A stretch of DNA of 64,000 nt from Deinococcus multiflagellatus (GCF_020166415.1 NZ_JAIQXV010000001.1:310001-374000), one strand, 5' to 3'; positions 1 to 12,578 are shown, counted from the first letter of the stretch. Notes: generated by a model not told the origin, from the letters alone. Program-made: numbers and translations.

Positions 1-1
1 T

Positions 2-445
2 ACGGTGCGCTTTATTCCGGTGCGCGGCACCATCGCCGGGGTCAGTGCGGCCGTGGACCTGGACCCGGCCAATCTGGCGGCCACCACCGGCTCGGTGCGG
101 GTGCCGGTGGTGAACCTCAAGACCGGGATTGGCCTGCGCGACAGCCATGCCAAGGGCGAGAATGCCCTGAACACCGCCAAGTATCCCAATGCCACGTTTA
201 CGCTGGAGAAATTGACGGGCGGGCGGCTGGTGGAGGGGCAGACGCTGGCGACCACGGCCACCGGCAAACTCACGGTGAAGGGCACCACCAAAACCATCAG
301 CGTGCCGGTGAAAGCCACGCTGCAGGGCGGCAAGGTGAACGTGAGCACCCAGTTTAAGTTCAACCCCTACGACTACGACGTGCGCTATCCGGGCAGCAGC
401 GATTCGGTGACGGTGGACGTGTCGTTCACGCTGAATAAGGGGTAA
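2..445 (+). CDS. YceI-like lipocalin-fold protein, 5' end outside window
   Basis: The frame is open from the first base, so the gene is truncated at its N-terminus by the window edge; 147 codons remain before a TAA. The visible part looks like the second half of a YceI-family protein: a segment reading VPVVNLKTGIGLRDSHAKG, then NTAKYPNATFTLEK, then TATGKLTVKGTTKTISVPV, and a C-terminal beta strand ending in VDVSFTLNKG. That order (loss of a small residue block, target 'yP.a.F', 'G.LTi.G.t..v..pv') is typical of YceI, a periplasmic or secreted beta-barrel that in characterised members binds polyisoprenoid lipids. The specific ligand here is unknown. The next gene starts 4 nt downstream, so the two are probably co-transcribed. 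Confidence 0.75.
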   Translation, partial: TVRFIPVRGTIAGVSAAVDLDPANLAATTGSVRVPVVNLKTGIGLRDSHAKGENALNTAKYPNATFTLEKLTGGRLVEGQTLATTATGKLTVKGTTKTISVPVKATLQGGKVNVSTQFKFNPYDYDVRYPGSSDSVTVDVSFTLNKG

Positions 446-449
446 ACGG

Positions 450-899
450 GTGCGGCGCCTGTGGGCCGCGCTGCTGGCGCTGGGCCTGGGGTGGGCCGGG
501 GCCACGCCCGCTCCCGCGCACCTCACGCTCTTTGTGTTCGTGAAGTCGCCCGTTCCGGCGCTGACCTGGGACAACATTCAGGCGCGGGTGGTGAACCTGC
601 GGCCGGGCGCGGTGACGCTGGAACTGGGCTGCGGGGCGGTGCGCCACCGTCTGTTGACGGCCGGGGGACAGGACGTGTCGGCCTTCCGGGAGGACGTGGC
701 GTGCGCTGGCAGCGTCCGGGAGGTTCTGCTGCTGCCGCGCTGGGGCACGCCGCTGAGCGGCTTTCCGCCAGAGGTCACCGATCTTCCAGACGGGCGCTAT
801 GTCTTGGAAACCACCTTCGAGTATGGCCCCTGGCACCTGATCCGCCGGACGACCGTGGTGGTGCAGAAAGAGGCCCCGGCCCCCTCCACCCCACCTTGA
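450..899 (+). CDS. Small secreted protein of unknown function
   Basis: Encodes 149 residues from a GTG that lies 4 nt after the stop of the YceI-like gene. I do not recognise a family. Residues 1-23 form a clear Sec signal peptide (MRRLW, then a Leu/Ala core, then a TPAPAHL cleavage region). The mature part has alternating hydrophobic residues suggestive of a beta-sandwich and two cysteines (in LELGCGAV and DVACAGS) that could form an extracytoplasmic disulphide. The tail is proline-rich (KEAPAPSTPP). The tight spacing suggests an envelope-related two-gene unit with the YceI-like protein. An overlapping plus-frame ORF at 461-910 lacks a signal peptide and looks like a shadow. Confidence 0.6.
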   Translation: MRRLWAALLALGLGWAGATPAPAHLTLFVFVKSPVPALTWDNIQARVVNLRPGAVTLELGCGAVRHRLLTAGGQDVSAFREDVACAGSVREVLLLPRWGTPLSGFPPEVTDLPDGRYVLETTFEYGPWHLIRRTTVVVQKEAPAPSTPP

Positions 900-920
900 A
901 CTGCGTCTAAAAATCCCTTG

Positions 921-966
921 GTGTCCAGAGGACACGAACTTCGTGTCTGAAATCAGGCGGTAGACT
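921..966 (+). promoter_or_regulatory. Candidate gap promoter with overlapping palindromic operators
   Basis: Two nested inverted repeats lie upstream of gap. One is GTGTCC-AGA-GGACAC (921-935). The other is an almost perfect 17-mer, GACACGAACTTCGTGTC (931-947, 8-bp arms around one C). A TAGACT hexamer at 961-966 fits the Deinococcus -10 consensus, so the palindromes sit at about the -35 to -15 region, where a repressor would block RNA polymerase. The regulator is not known; a CggR- or GntR-like glycolytic regulator is only a guess. Confidence 0.45.
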
Positions 967-982
967 GCCACATGCGAGGTGA

Positions 983-2020
<1,038 letters not shown>

Positions 2021-2029
2021 ACGGCGATG

Positions 2030-2079
2030 GTTGATGGTAGATGGTGAATGGAAAAGATTCCTTCCCATCTACCATCAAC
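2030..2079 (+). repeat. Inverted repeat (REP/SNR-like hairpin) between gap and pgk
   Basis: GTTGATGGTAGATGG (2030-2044) is perfectly complementary to CCATCTACCATCAAC (2065-2079). Inside the loop, GAA/TTC and GGAA/TTCC pairs (2046-2064) extend the stem. There is no T-tract, so this is not a simple terminator; the pgk ribosome binding site follows about 20 nt later. Likely roles are mRNA stabilisation or differential expression inside the operon. The GATGGT-rich arms look like a small intergenic repeat of the kind abundant in Deinococcus; other copies would have to be found elsewhere in the genome. Confidence 0.75.
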
Positions 2080-2108
2080 GTTCTCCTATCAACCTCACCG
2101 GAGAAGAC

Positions 2109-3281
<1,173 letters not shown>

Positions 3282-3363
3282 AAGCGCCAGGGGGCGCGCG
3301 GTGGGCCGTGCAGACCCTGCCCCCCCGGCGCGCCCTCCCTTTTCCCTGCTGAACGGAGCACCT

Positions 3364-4098
3364 ATGCAAAACCTGCTGGCCCTGAACTGGAAGATGAACA
3401 AGACCCCCACCGAAGCCCGCGCCTGGGCCCAGGAACTGGCGGGAAAGCTCTCCCCTGGCCCGGCCGAACTGGCGGTCATGGCCCCTGCGATTACCCTCAG
3501 CACGCTGGCAGCCAACCTGCCGGCGGGCGTGGCGTTTGGCGGGCAGGATGTCTCGGCGCATGAGGCCGGGGCCTACACCGGCGAAATCAGCGCGGCAATG
3601 CTGAAAGATGTGGGCGCCACCTACGCGGTCGTGGGCCACAGCGAGCGGCGCGAGTACCACGGCGAAACCGACGCCGCCGTGGCCGCCAAGGCCAAGCAGG
3701 CGCAGCTCAGCGGCCTGATTCCGATTGTCTGCGTGGGCGAAGGGCTGGACGTGCGCGAGCGCGGCGAGCATGTGGCCTACACCCTGGCGCAGCTGGACGG
3801 CAGCCTGAGCGGCGTGGGCCCCGACGTGGTGATCGCCTATGAACCGGTCTGGGCGATTGGCACCGGCAAAACCGCCACCGCTGACGACGCCGAAGAACTG
3901 GCCGCCGCCATCCGCGAGGCCCTGACCACCCGCTACGGCAGCGACGCCGACGAGATTCGCGTGCTGTACGGCGGCAGTGTCAAGCCGGACAACATCGCCA
4001 GCATCTGTGCCAAGCCGAATGTGAACGGTGCCCTGGTGGGCGGCGCCAGCCTGAAGGTGGCCGACGTGCTGGGCATGAACGACGCTTTGAAGGGCTAA
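3364..4098 (+). CDS. tpiA: Triosephosphate isomerase
   Basis: Encodes 244 residues from the ATG at 3364, preceded by GGAGCACCT. It interconverts dihydroxyacetone phosphate and glyceraldehyde-3-phosphate. Active-site residues are visible: N8 and K10 in LNWKMN, the electrophilic histidine in VVGHSERR, the catalytic glutamate in [12 protein letters not shown] (loop 6 hinge intact), and the phosphate-binding YGGSVKPDN. It is the last gene of the gap-pgk-tpiA cluster, and a probable terminator follows about 60 nt after its stop. A longer in-frame extension back to 3166 overlaps pgk and has no family resemblance. Confidence 0.97.
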   Translation: MQNLLALNWKMNKTPTEARAWAQELAGKLSPGPAELAVMAPAITLSTLAANLPAGVAFGGQDVSAHEAGAYTGEISAAMLKDVGATYAVVGHSERREYHGETDAAVAAKAKQAQLSGLIPIVCVGEGLDVRERGEHVAYTLAQLDGSLSGVGPDVVIAYEPVWAIGTGKTATADDAEELAAAIREALTTRYGSDADEIRVLYGGSVKPDNIASICAKPNVNGALVGGASLKVADVLGMNDALKG

Positions 4099-4154
4099 GG
4101 GGAATTGGGTCTGGCGATATCCAGGCCCAGATCTTCTCTATGATTAGTGATTAT

Positions 4155-4190
4155 ATTCACGATTCTGCCAGTGCGTGAATTTTTTGTTTT
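4155..4190 (+). terminator. Probable intrinsic terminator after tpiA
   Basis: ATTCACG (4155-4161) pairs with CGTGAAT (4174-4180) across a 12-nt loop and is followed by TTTTTGTTTT. The stem is short but the T-tract is the longest in the window. It lies in an unusually AT-rich patch (about 4130-4220). Confidence 0.55.
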
Positions 4191-4525
4191 CCAGCAGAAC
4201 TTTGTCTATTTCTCTCCTAACCAGGGCCCAATCTAGAGCGGCAAGTGGGCTTGTACCGCTGAGCGAAAGTTAGGCACGCCTTCAGGGCCCACAAGTTTGC
4301 AGAGCAGCGGGAGGCCTGCAATCAAGGGGCCAACCGACGGCGCAGCTTGAGTTGTGATTGCGGGCACGCCTCTCCTGCCCTGTCCTTCCTGCTCCCGGAG
4401 GCCCACTTTTGGAAGCTCTGACGATCCAGGGACGCGAAACTGATCGGAGGTGTTGACACCTACTCTCCGCATCCTGGCCCAACTCAGCTGTGCCCAGAAC
4501 ACGCCAGGGACGGCTGACCTTCCAC
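4191..4525. other. Intergenic stretch, no gene supported
   Basis: Between the tpiA terminator and the cyclodeaminase-like gene there is no ORF with a recognisable protein. The minus-strand 89-codon frame at 4233-4502 has no conserved motif, start signal or neighbour coupling. The left part is AT-rich compared with the rest of the window. A TTGACA at 4453-4458 has no matching -10 at 17 nt. Confidence 0.5.
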
Positions 4526-4537
4526 TACAGTGTCGGC

Positions 4538-5161
4538 ATGTCGTCTCTGTGGTCGCGCCCGGCAGCGGAACTTCTGGACGCCACGGCCAGTGCCGAGGCC
4601 ACGCCCGGCGGCGGGGCGACGGCGGCCGTGGCCGCAGCGTTCGGCGCCGCGCTGCTGAGCATGGCCGTGGGCATCTCGCAGAAGAGAGAGGCTTCGGCGG
4701 AATTGGAGAATGCGGGCAGGCAGGTCACGGCGCTGCGCCGTCGCCTTCAGGCCCTGGCCGATGAGGACGTGCAGGCGTTTGGGCAGTATGTGAAGGCCAG
4801 CCACCTTCCCAGCGACGACCCTGGGAGGCCAGAGGCGCTGCAGGCGGCGGGCGAGACGGCCATGCAGGTGCCCCTGACCCTCGCCCGGACCATCGTGGAG
4901 GGCCTGGAGGCGGCGCAGGCGCTGGCCCCGCAGGTTCACCCGGAAGTGGTGAGCGACGTGGGGGCCGGGGCCAGCCTGCTGCAAGGCGCCTTGCTGGCCG
5001 CGCTGCTGACAGTGGAGATCAATCTGCCCCATGTCGCCGCTGACGCGCGGGGCGCCATTCAGGCCGAACACGACCGTTTGAAGGCACGGGGGATGGGGCA
5101 GGCTCAGGCCACGCTGGACAGCTGTGCCGGGCGCCTGCGGCAAGCGGCGGGCGAAGGGTAG
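4538..5161 (+). CDS. Cyclodeaminase/cyclohydrolase (FTCD C-domain) family protein
   Basis: Encodes 207 residues. The start is the ATG at 4538, 6 nt after a TACAGT (4526-4531), a leaderless arrangement; the earlier in-frame ATG at 4490 adds an unlike stretch. The N-terminus SRPAAELLDATASAEATPGG followed by GATAAVAAAFGAALLSMAV matches the start of the formiminotransferase-cyclodeaminase C-terminal family. That family is all-helical, with the 'PGGG.aaA' dimer-core motif, and acts on formimino- or methenyl-tetrahydrofolate. The characteristic helix with V.AL...D..AF (RRLQALADEDVQAF) also fits. It stands alone, so a role in one-carbon folate metabolism is inferred from family only. No formiminotransferase domain is attached. 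Confidence 0.75.
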   Translation: MSSLWSRPAAELLDATASAEATPGGGATAAVAAAFGAALLSMAVGISQKREASAELENAGRQVTALRRRLQALADEDVQAFGQYVKASHLPSDDPGRPEALQAAGETAMQVPLTLARTIVEGLEAAQALAPQVHPEVVSDVGAGASLLQGALLAALLTVEINLPHVAADARGAIQAEHDRLKARGMGQAQATLDSCAGRLRQAAGEG

Positions 5162-5460
5162 GTCAGCGAGAGAGCACGGTTCCCCGAAGCAGCCCAGCGT
5201 GGGCGGCAACGGGGGACCGCAGAGTTGAGCGGGCGCTTTTGAGACAGGCCCTGGCACAGAGACGCTCCTGTACGCCTCCGCCAAGTCAAGTCACCAATTG
5301 AAGGCCATACCGCAAGCGGGGTCAACGCCTCGTCAGCCGAGCCTAATTGTCTAGATCGGAAATTATTTTCACGCTTTACAAGCTGCGCGGTTGTGATTTT
5401 CTATAACGGTCCCATCTTTTCTGTTTTGCCTGTGCCAGCCGTGGCCCAGGAGGAGGTTTT
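5162..5460. other. Intergenic region with chitinase promoter region and RBS
   Basis: No gene is supported. The last 120 nt are AT-rich relative to the window and include TTTACA (5375-5380) and TATAAC (5402-5407). Their 21-nt spacing is longer than usual, so the pairing is doubtful. A strong AGGAGG lies at 5449-5456, about 6 nt before the chitinase ATG, unusual in a window where most genes are leaderless. Confidence 0.4.
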
Positions 5461-7245
5461 ATGACTCTGTACCGTTCTGGCCGTGTGGCGGCTCTTGTTT
5501 CGCTGGCCCTGGTGCTGGGGGCCTGTGGCTCTCAGACGCCGCAGGTGGCAGGGCGCCAACCTGTTCTGCAAGCGCAGGCGACAGGCCCAACAGCGACGTT
5601 TGACAGCACAGGGGCGTGGGACACAGGCTTCACCGGCCGCATCACCCTGCGCAACCCCGGCACCACCCCCATCACCGGCTGGACTTTGAAATTTAAGTTC
5701 AATGGCAACGCCGCCGCTGGTGCCTCCGTCTGGGGTGCCGGGGGCAGCATCTCCAAGGACAGCAGTGGGCTGTACACCATCACCCCCAACAGCTGGGGCG
5801 GCGCCACGATTCCCGCTGGCGGCAGTGTCACCATCGGCTACGACGGCACGGGTCAACTCACCGGCGTCAACACCTGCACCCTGAATGGCACCAGTTGCGC
5901 TGGCGGCACCACGCCTCCACCGACGGGTGACACCACCGCGCCGACCGTCAGCCTGACCGCGAGCCCCAGTACGGTCACCAGTGCTGGCACAGTCAGTCTG
6001 AGTGCGACGGCGAGCGATAACGTCGGCGTGACGAAGGTGGAGTTCTATCAGGGCTCGACCTTGCTGAGCACCGACACGACGGCGCCGTATACCGCCACGG
6101 AGACGGTCACCAGTGCGAACAATGGCACCCGCACCTATACGGCCAAAGCATTTGATGCGGCGGGGAACACCAAGTCGGCTTCGGCGTCGGTCACCGTCAA
6201 TATCTCCGGCACCACCCCGCCCCCGCCGCCCACGGGCGGCCTGCCCAAGCACGCCCTCTTTGGGTACTGGCACAACTTCGACAACGGCAGCGGCTACATC
6301 CGCATGAAGGATGTGAATGCCGCCTGGGACGTGATCAACCTGTCGTTTGCCGAGAACAAGCCCGGCGGCGCGGAGGGTGAGGTGGCCTTTGAGCTGTGCC
6401 CCCCACAAAGTTGCGGCGCCAATGCCGAAACCGAGGCGGACTTTATCGCCGGGATTCGCGCGCAGCAGGCCAAAGGGAAGAAGGTCCTCATCAGCCTGGG
6501 CGGGGCCAACGCGCATATTCAGCTGAACACGGCAGCGGCGCGCGACAACTTCGTGCGCACGATGGGCGACATCATCGCCCGCTACGGCCTGAACGGCCTG
6601 GACATTGATCTGGAAGGCGGGTCGCTGGCTCTGAATCCGGGCGACACGGATCTGAACAACCCCACCACACCCGCTGTCGTGAATCTGATCAGCGCGGTGC
6701 GCAGCCTCAAGGCACGATTTGGCTCGAACTTTATCCTCACCATGGCGCCAGAGACAGCCTACGTGCAGGGCGGGCTGTCCAGCTACGGCGGCATCTGGGG
6801 CGCGTACCTGCCGCTCATTCATAACCTGCGCAGCGACCTGACCACGCTGCATGTGCAGCACTACAACACCGGTTCGCTGGTGGGCACCGATGGCCGCACC
6901 TACACGCCCGGGACCGTGGATTTCCATGTGGCGATGACCGATATGCTGCTTACCGGCTTCAACCTGGGCGGCAACCCGGCCAAACGTTTTCCGGGCCTGC
7001 GGACCGATCAGGTGGCGATTGGGCTGCCTTCGGGGACACGCTCGGCAGGCAGCGGGTACACCACCCCGGCCGACGTGCAGCGCGCTGTGACCTGCCTGAC
7101 CAGCGGCACGGGGTGCAACACGTACCGCCCGGGGACCACCTACCCGGCCCTGCGCGGCCTGATGACGTGGTCGATCAACTGGGACCGCGCCGACGGCCTG
7201 AACTTCTCGGGCGCACACCGGCCCTTCCTGAATTCACTGCCCTAG
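5461..7245 (+). CDS. GH18 chitinase, lipoprotein with CBM and Ig-like domain
   Basis: Encodes 594 residues. Residues 1-21 are a lipoprotein signal with lipobox LGAC (Cys22), so the enzyme is probably anchored to the outside of the cell. Residues about 42-128 resemble a family 2-type carbohydrate-binding module (W..GFTGRITLRNPGTTPITGW, ending in a disulphide-capable NTCTLNGTSC). Residues about 138-250 are a bacterial Ig-like domain (DNVGVTKVEFYQGS...FDAAGN). A Pro-rich linker leads into a GH18 barrel (263-594). The barrel has the strand KKVLISLGGAN and the catalytic motif NGLDIDLEGG with acid E385. In the DxxDxDxE signature the first Asp is replaced by N378. MAPE and QHYN are the expected downstream GH18 motifs. 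It likely hydrolyses chitin or related beta-1,4-GlcNAc polymers. It is monocistronic. Confidence 0.9.
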   Translation: MTLYRSGRVAALVSLALVLGACGSQTPQVAGRQPVLQAQATGPTATFDSTGAWDTGFTGRITLRNPGTTPITGWTLKFKFNGNAAAGASVWGAGGSISKDSSGLYTITPNSWGGATIPAGGSVTIGYDGTGQLTGVNTCTLNGTSCAGGTTPPPTGDTTAPTVSLTASPSTVTSAGTVSLSATASDNVGVTKVEFYQGSTLLSTDTTAPYTATETVTSANNGTRTYTAKAFDAAGNTKSASASVTVNISGTTPPPPPTGGLPKHALFGYWHNFDNGSGYIRMKDVNAAWDVINLSFAENKPGGAEGEVAFELCPPQSCGANAETEADFIAGIRAQQAKGKKVLISLGGANAHIQLNTAAARDNFVRTMGDIIARYGLNGLDIDLEGGSLALNPGDTDLNNPTTPAVVNLISAVRSLKARFGSNFILTMAPETAYVQGGLSSYGGIWGAYLPLIHNLRSDLTTLHVQHYNTGSLVGTDGRTYTPGTVDFHVAMTDMLLTGFNLGGNPAKRFPGLRTDQVAIGLPSGTRSAGSGYTTPADVQRAVTCLTSGTGCNTYRPGTTYPALRGLMTWSINWDRADGLNFSGAHRPFLNSLP

Positions 7246-7506
7246 GGCAGAGCAAGGGGACCGGTCACGCCAGGAGCATCGGCGTGGCCGGCCGCTGCGT
7301 GACAGGGCCGCGAACGTGGCCCTGATCAGCTGTGCCCCACCCCGAAGTGTGGCCGCCACGAGGCAAGGCGCCACACGGGAGCACCCGTGTGAGGACGCCG
7401 GGCAGACGGAGCAAAACCGCCACGGGGCGGTAAGAAAGCTGCCTCTTGGGCCCACCCCGGACGCGCAGGTTCGCCGTTCCTAAGGGGCCCCACAACCCAC
7501 TCTGCC
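7246..7506. other. Intergenic with a run of hairpins between chitinase and asnS
   Basis: Three perfect small inverted repeats occur in 130 nt: CAGGGCC/GGCCCTG (7303-7309 with 7318-7324), CACACGGG/CCCGTGTG (7372-7379 with 7384-7391) and ACCGCC/GGCGGT (7416-7421 with 7426-7431). None is followed by a T-tract. They may end the chitinase transcript or form a structured 3' UTR. I see no T-box consensus (AGGGTGGNACCGCG), and asnS appears to have its own leaderless promoter, TATACT at 7507-7512. Confidence 0.5.
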
Positions 7507-7520
7507 TATACTGAGCGCCG

Positions 7521-8864
7521 ATGAGCATGTTTTCCAACATTCACGGGCTGCCCCAGCATGTGGGCCAGACGGTCACCGTGCACGCGTGGCTGCAAGACAA
7601 GAGCGGCAAGGGCAAGATTCAGTTTCTGAAGCTGCGCGACGGCAGCGGCTTTGTGCAGGCCACGGTCTTCAAGGGCGACGTGACCGAGGACGTGTTCGAG
7701 CAGGCCAAGCGCCTGACGCAGGAACAGGCCGTCACCATCACCGGCGAGGTGCGCGCCGACGAGCGGGCCCCAGGTGGCGTAGAACTGAGCGTGCGTGGCC
7801 TGACGCCGATCAGTGAGAACCACGCCGAGTACCCCATCACGCCCAAGGAACACGGCATTGAGTTCCTGATGGACCACCGCCACCTGTGGCTGCGCCACCG
7901 CCGCCCCTGGGCGATCATGCGGGTGCGCGACTGTGTGCAGCGTGCCATCGTGGACTTTTTTCACGGCGAGGGCTTCATCCGCTTTGACGCGCCGTTTTTT
8001 ACCCCCAATGCCGCTGAGGGCACCACCGAGCTGTTCGAGATTGACCTGTTTGGTGAAGACAAGGCGTACCTGAGCCAGACCGGGCAGCTGCACGCCGAGG
8101 CGGGCGCATTCGCTTTTGGCAAGGTCTACACCTTTGGCCCCACCTTCCGCGCGGAGAAGAGCAAGACCCGGCGCCACCTGCTGGAGTTCTGGATGGTGGA
8201 GCCGGAAGTGGCCCCCAGCACCCACACCGAGAACATGGCGCTGCAGGAGCGCTTCGTGAGCTTCCTGGTGCGCCGCGCGCTGGAACAGTGCCCAGAGGAG
8301 CTGAAGCTGCTGGGCCGCGACGTAAGCAAGCTGGCAGGGGCGGCCGAAGGGAACTACCCGCGCGTGACCTACACCGAGGCGCTGGAGATCATCCGGGCGC
8401 ATATCGAGAGCGGCGACTTGCCAACCAACGTGCAGGCCGATGTGCAGCCTGTGGAATGGGGCGACGACCTGGGTGCGCCGCACGAGACCATTCTGGGCCA
8501 CCACTTTGACCGCCCAGTGATTATTGAGCGCTACCCGGCGGCCATCAAGGCGTTTTACATGCAGCCCGACCCGGGGGACCCCCGCGTAGCCCTGTGCGAC
8601 GACATGATTGCCCCGGAAGGCTACGGCGAAATTATCGGCGGCAGCGAGCGCATCCACGACTACGCGCTGCTGAAGAGCCGCATTGAGCACGAAGGGCTGC
8701 CGCTGGAAGCTTTCGAATGGTACCTAGACCTGCGCCGCACTGGCTCCATGCCGCACGCCGGCTTTGGCATGGGCCTGGAGCGCGTGATTGCCTGGATCAC
8801 GGGCATTGACCACATCCGCGAGGCGATTCCCTTCCCCCGGATGCTGACCCGCATGCGCCCCTGA
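7521..8864 (+). CDS. asnS: Asparaginyl-tRNA synthetase
   Basis: Encodes 447 residues. The start is the ATG at 7521, 8 nt after TATACT (leaderless); a second ATG two codons later is possible. It is a class IIb synthetase that attaches Asn to tRNA-Asn. The N-terminal OB-fold ([20 protein letters not shown]) reads the anticodon. Class II motif 2 is [19 protein letters not shown] and motif 3 is [15 protein letters not shown]. The ending [11 protein letters not shown] is characteristic of AsnRS rather than AspRS. The presence of AsnRS matters because related Deinococcus can also form Asn-tRNA by transamidation. A bidirectional terminator follows. Confidence 0.93.
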   Translation: MSMFSNIHGLPQHVGQTVTVHAWLQDKSGKGKIQFLKLRDGSGFVQATVFKGDVTEDVFEQAKRLTQEQAVTITGEVRADERAPGGVELSVRGLTPISENHAEYPITPKEHGIEFLMDHRHLWLRHRRPWAIMRVRDCVQRAIVDFFHGEGFIRFDAPFFTPNAAEGTTELFEIDLFGEDKAYLSQTGQLHAEAGAFAFGKVYTFGPTFRAEKSKTRRHLLEFWMVEPEVAPSTHTENMALQERFVSFLVRRALEQCPEELKLLGRDVSKLAGAAEGNYPRVTYTEALEIIRAHIESGDLPTNVQADVQPVEWGDDLGAPHETILGHHFDRPVIIERYPAAIKAFYMQPDPGDPRVALCDDMIAPEGYGEIIGGSERIHDYALLKSRIEHEGLPLEAFEWYLDLRRTGSMPHAGFGMGLERVIAWITGIDHIREAIPFPRMLTRMRP

Positions 8865-8879
8865 TTCGGAGCATGAAAA

Positions 8880-8914
8880 GGGCCCCTGGCAAGTGCAGCC
8901 AGGGGCTCTTTTTT
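8880..8914. terminator. Bidirectional intrinsic terminator between asnS and DUF2382 genes
   Basis: GCCCCTGGC (8882-8890) pairs with GCCAGGGGC (8898-8906) around a 7-nt loop. It is followed by TCTTTTTT on the plus strand and preceded by AAAAGG (TTTT on the minus strand). It serves the convergent ends of asnS and the 8926-9348 gene. Confidence 0.85.
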
Positions 8915-8925
8915 GATGCAGAGCC

Positions 8926-9348
8926 TCAGGACCGGGGCGGGTCTAGCCGGCCCTGGTCCACCATGTGCTCGTCCACGACCAGTTCCTCGTAGGCAAGCTG
9001 CAGGGGCACGGTCTCCTCGCGCACGAAGGTGTCCTTGAAGAGGCGCACCTCCTGGGCCACCACCGTTTCCTTGCCGGGCACGGCGCGTTCGTCGTAGAGG
9101 AGGACCTCGTACGTTTCGCCGGGGGCCAGGGTGCGGGTGCCGATCTGCACGGCAGGGGAACCCTCCTGCGCGGTCACCACCAGCACTTCAGACACCAGCT
9201 CCACGCGCACGGTTTCCTCGCGCACGCGGCGCTCGCGGCGAACGACAACGCGGCCCGTCTCTTCACGGACCTTTTGAATCTCGGCGCGTTCTTCACGCAG
9301 CTCAATCACGCCCTGCAGGGCGCGGCGGACCCTTTGTTCCTCGGTCAT
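8926..9348 (-). CDS. DUF2382 stress-associated protein
   Basis: Encodes 140 residues. It is made largely of the charged, beta-rich DUF2382 pattern (ELREERAEIQKVREETGRVV, EETVRVELVSEVLVV, KDTFVREETVPLQLAYEELVV), in which strands separated by E/R-rich turns repeat. The family occurs in YsnF/AvaK-like general stress proteins; biochemical function is not established. It starts 45 nt after the stop of the larger PRC-barrel/DUF2382 gene and probably shares its transcript. There is no signal peptide or membrane segment. Confidence 0.8.
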   Translation of the reverse strand: MTEEQRVRRALQGVIELREERAEIQKVREETGRVVVRRERRVREETVRVELVSEVLVVTAQEGSPAVQIGTRTLAPGETYEVLLYDERAVPGKETVVAQEVRLFKDTFVREETVPLQLAYEELVVDEHMVDQGRLDPPRS

Positions 9349-9393
9349 AGGCAGGAAGTGGGGAGGGCTGTGTCCAGACCCTCCCCAGACCGC

Positions 9394-10296
<903 letters not shown>

Positions 10297-10368
10297 AACA
10301 CCCTCCTTGGTTGGGTCACCCATGTGTTGCGGTGAACTGGACGGAGTCTGTCAGGCCAAATGCGAGAC

Positions 10369-10398
10369 TTTTTACGAAAGACCTAAAGCCCTGCACAA
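10369..10398 (-). promoter_or_regulatory. Candidate promoter for the DUF2382 pair
   Basis: Read on the minus strand, TTGTGC (10393-10398) and TAAAAA (10369-10374) are separated by 18 nt, giving a plausible sigma-70-like promoter about 75 nt upstream of the start. Unlike most genes here, this unit has a real 5' UTR and a strong RBS. Confidence 0.4.
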
Positions 10399-10500
10399 GA
10401 TCACCTTTGCATGGAGGGCAGCTTCAGGGCAGGTCAAGCTCCAGTAAAGATGCGCCCCAGACAGCGGCGGTCAGCGAGGCCAGCTTGCTACAGTACAGGT

Positions 10501-11409
<909 letters not shown>

Positions 11410-11433
11410 CCGTCTGCGCCTAGACTGGCGCCC

Positions 11434-12228
11434 ATGCTGGGTTTGATCTGTGTGGATGTGGACGGCACCCTGGTGGGCACCGGGAACGTGATTCGGGACG
11501 ACGTGTGGGCGGCGCTGGAAGGCGCGCGGCGCCGGGGGGTGCGCCTCGCCCTGTGCAGCGGGCGCCCCGCTTTTGGTAACGCCCGCGCCTACGCCGAGCG
11601 GCTGGACCCGGACGGCTGGCACGTGTTTCAGAACGGGGCCAGCGTGGTGAATGTGGGCAGCGGCCAGAGCCTCTCTGAGCCGTTTCCGCAGGCCAGCCTG
11701 CCGGAGTTGCTGGACCGGGCGCGGCGCGAGGACCGGCTGCTGGAGGTCTACACCGATCTGGCGTACGCCGTGACCAAGCCCGGCGACTACGCCGAGCGCC
11801 ACGCCCGGCTGCTGGGCCTGCCCTACGAACCCCAGGCGCCGGAAGACCTGCAGGGCGAGGTGGTGCGCACGCAGTGGGTGGTGGCCCGCGCCGAGGAACA
11901 GGCGGTGGTGGCCGCCCCCCACGATGGCCTGAGCCTGCATCCGGCCGGCAGCCCGGTGATGCCCGACGCCATTTTCATCTCGGTCACGCGGGAGGGAGTC
12001 AGCAAGGGCAGCGCGGTGACGCGGGTGGCGCAGGCGTACGGCGTGCCGCTGGACCGGGTGATGATGGTGGGCGACGGCGAAAACGATGTGGCGGCCCTGC
12101 AGGTGGTGGGGCACCCCGTGGCGATGGGCAACGCCGACGAGCCAGCGCGGCGGGCGGCGCGGCACTTCGTGGGGCATGTGGACGACGGTGGCCTGCGCGA
12201 AGCCGTGGAGCTGGCGCTGCAGCTGTGA
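11434..12228 (+). CDS. HAD-superfamily (Cof-type) phosphatase
   Basis: Encodes 264 residues, with the ATG 7 nt after TAGACT (11421-11426). HAD motif I is DVDGTL (residues 8-13; both Asp present), motif II is ALCSGRP and motif IV is [12 protein letters not shown] Cof-type C2 cap lies between motifs II and III. SKGSAV at the start of the last third carries the conserved lysine (motif III). Such enzymes dephosphorylate small sugar phosphates or nucleotides; the substrate cannot be predicted. Its TGA overlaps the GTG of the following membrane gene (GTGA), indicating translational coupling. Confidence 0.88.
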   Translation: MLGLICVDVDGTLVGTGNVIRDDVWAALEGARRRGVRLALCSGRPAFGNARAYAERLDPDGWHVFQNGASVVNVGSGQSLSEPFPQASLPELLDRARREDRLLEVYTDLAYAVTKPGDYAERHARLLGLPYEPQAPEDLQGEVVRTQWVVARAEEQAVVAAPHDGLSLHPAGSPVMPDAIFISVTREGVSKGSAVTRVAQAYGVPLDRVMMVGDGENDVAALQVVGHPVAMGNADEPARRAARHFVGHVDDGGLREAVELALQL

Positions 12229-12578
12229 GCCTGCTGGAGCGGGTCAAGGTCTGGACCGAGTGGGCCGCCACCGGCGTGGAGGTGGCGGCGGCGCTGGTGA
12301 TTGTCGCCGCCGTGGTGCTGGCGCTGGGGCGCGCCGCTGTGGCCCTGTTCCGGCCAGCGGCCCAGCCGGACGTGCAGAAAGAAAGCCTGCGCCTGGAACT
12401 GGGGCGCTGGCTGGCGGTGGGCCTGGAGTTCACGCTGGCGGCCGACATTCTGCGCACGGCGATTGCGCCCTCGTGGGACGATATTGGCAAGCTGGCGGCC
12501 ATCGCGGCGCTGCGCACGCTGCTGAATTTCTTCCTGCAGCGCGAGATAGACGGGCATAAGGCGCGGCAGGAAGGGTAA
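12225..12578 (+). CDS. DUF1622-like small membrane protein
   Basis: Encodes 117 residues from a GTG overlapping the HAD stop codon. Hydrophobic segments at about residues 14-38 ([20 protein letters not shown]) and 60-77 ([19 protein letters not shown]) plus a third around 85-102 indicate a multi-pass inner-membrane protein. The motif [20 protein letters not shown] and the ending [13 protein letters not shown] match the DUF1622 family. Function is unknown. The longer frame from 11874 lies inside the HAD gene and is not needed. The gene is convergent with recQ. Confidence 0.75.
   Translation: MSLLERVKVWTEWAATGVEVAAALVIVAAVVLALGRAAVALFRPAAQPDVQKESLRLELGRWLAVGLEFTLAADILRTAIAPSWDDIGKLAAIAALRTLLNFFLQREIDGHKARQEG

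Noticed and set aside
4233..4502. 89-codon minus-strand ORF after tpiA
   Set aside because: No recognisable motif, start signal or context.
7246..7520. T-box riboswitch upstream of asnS
   Set aside because: Several hairpins exist but the T-box bulge sequence is absent and asnS has a -10 immediately before its ATG.
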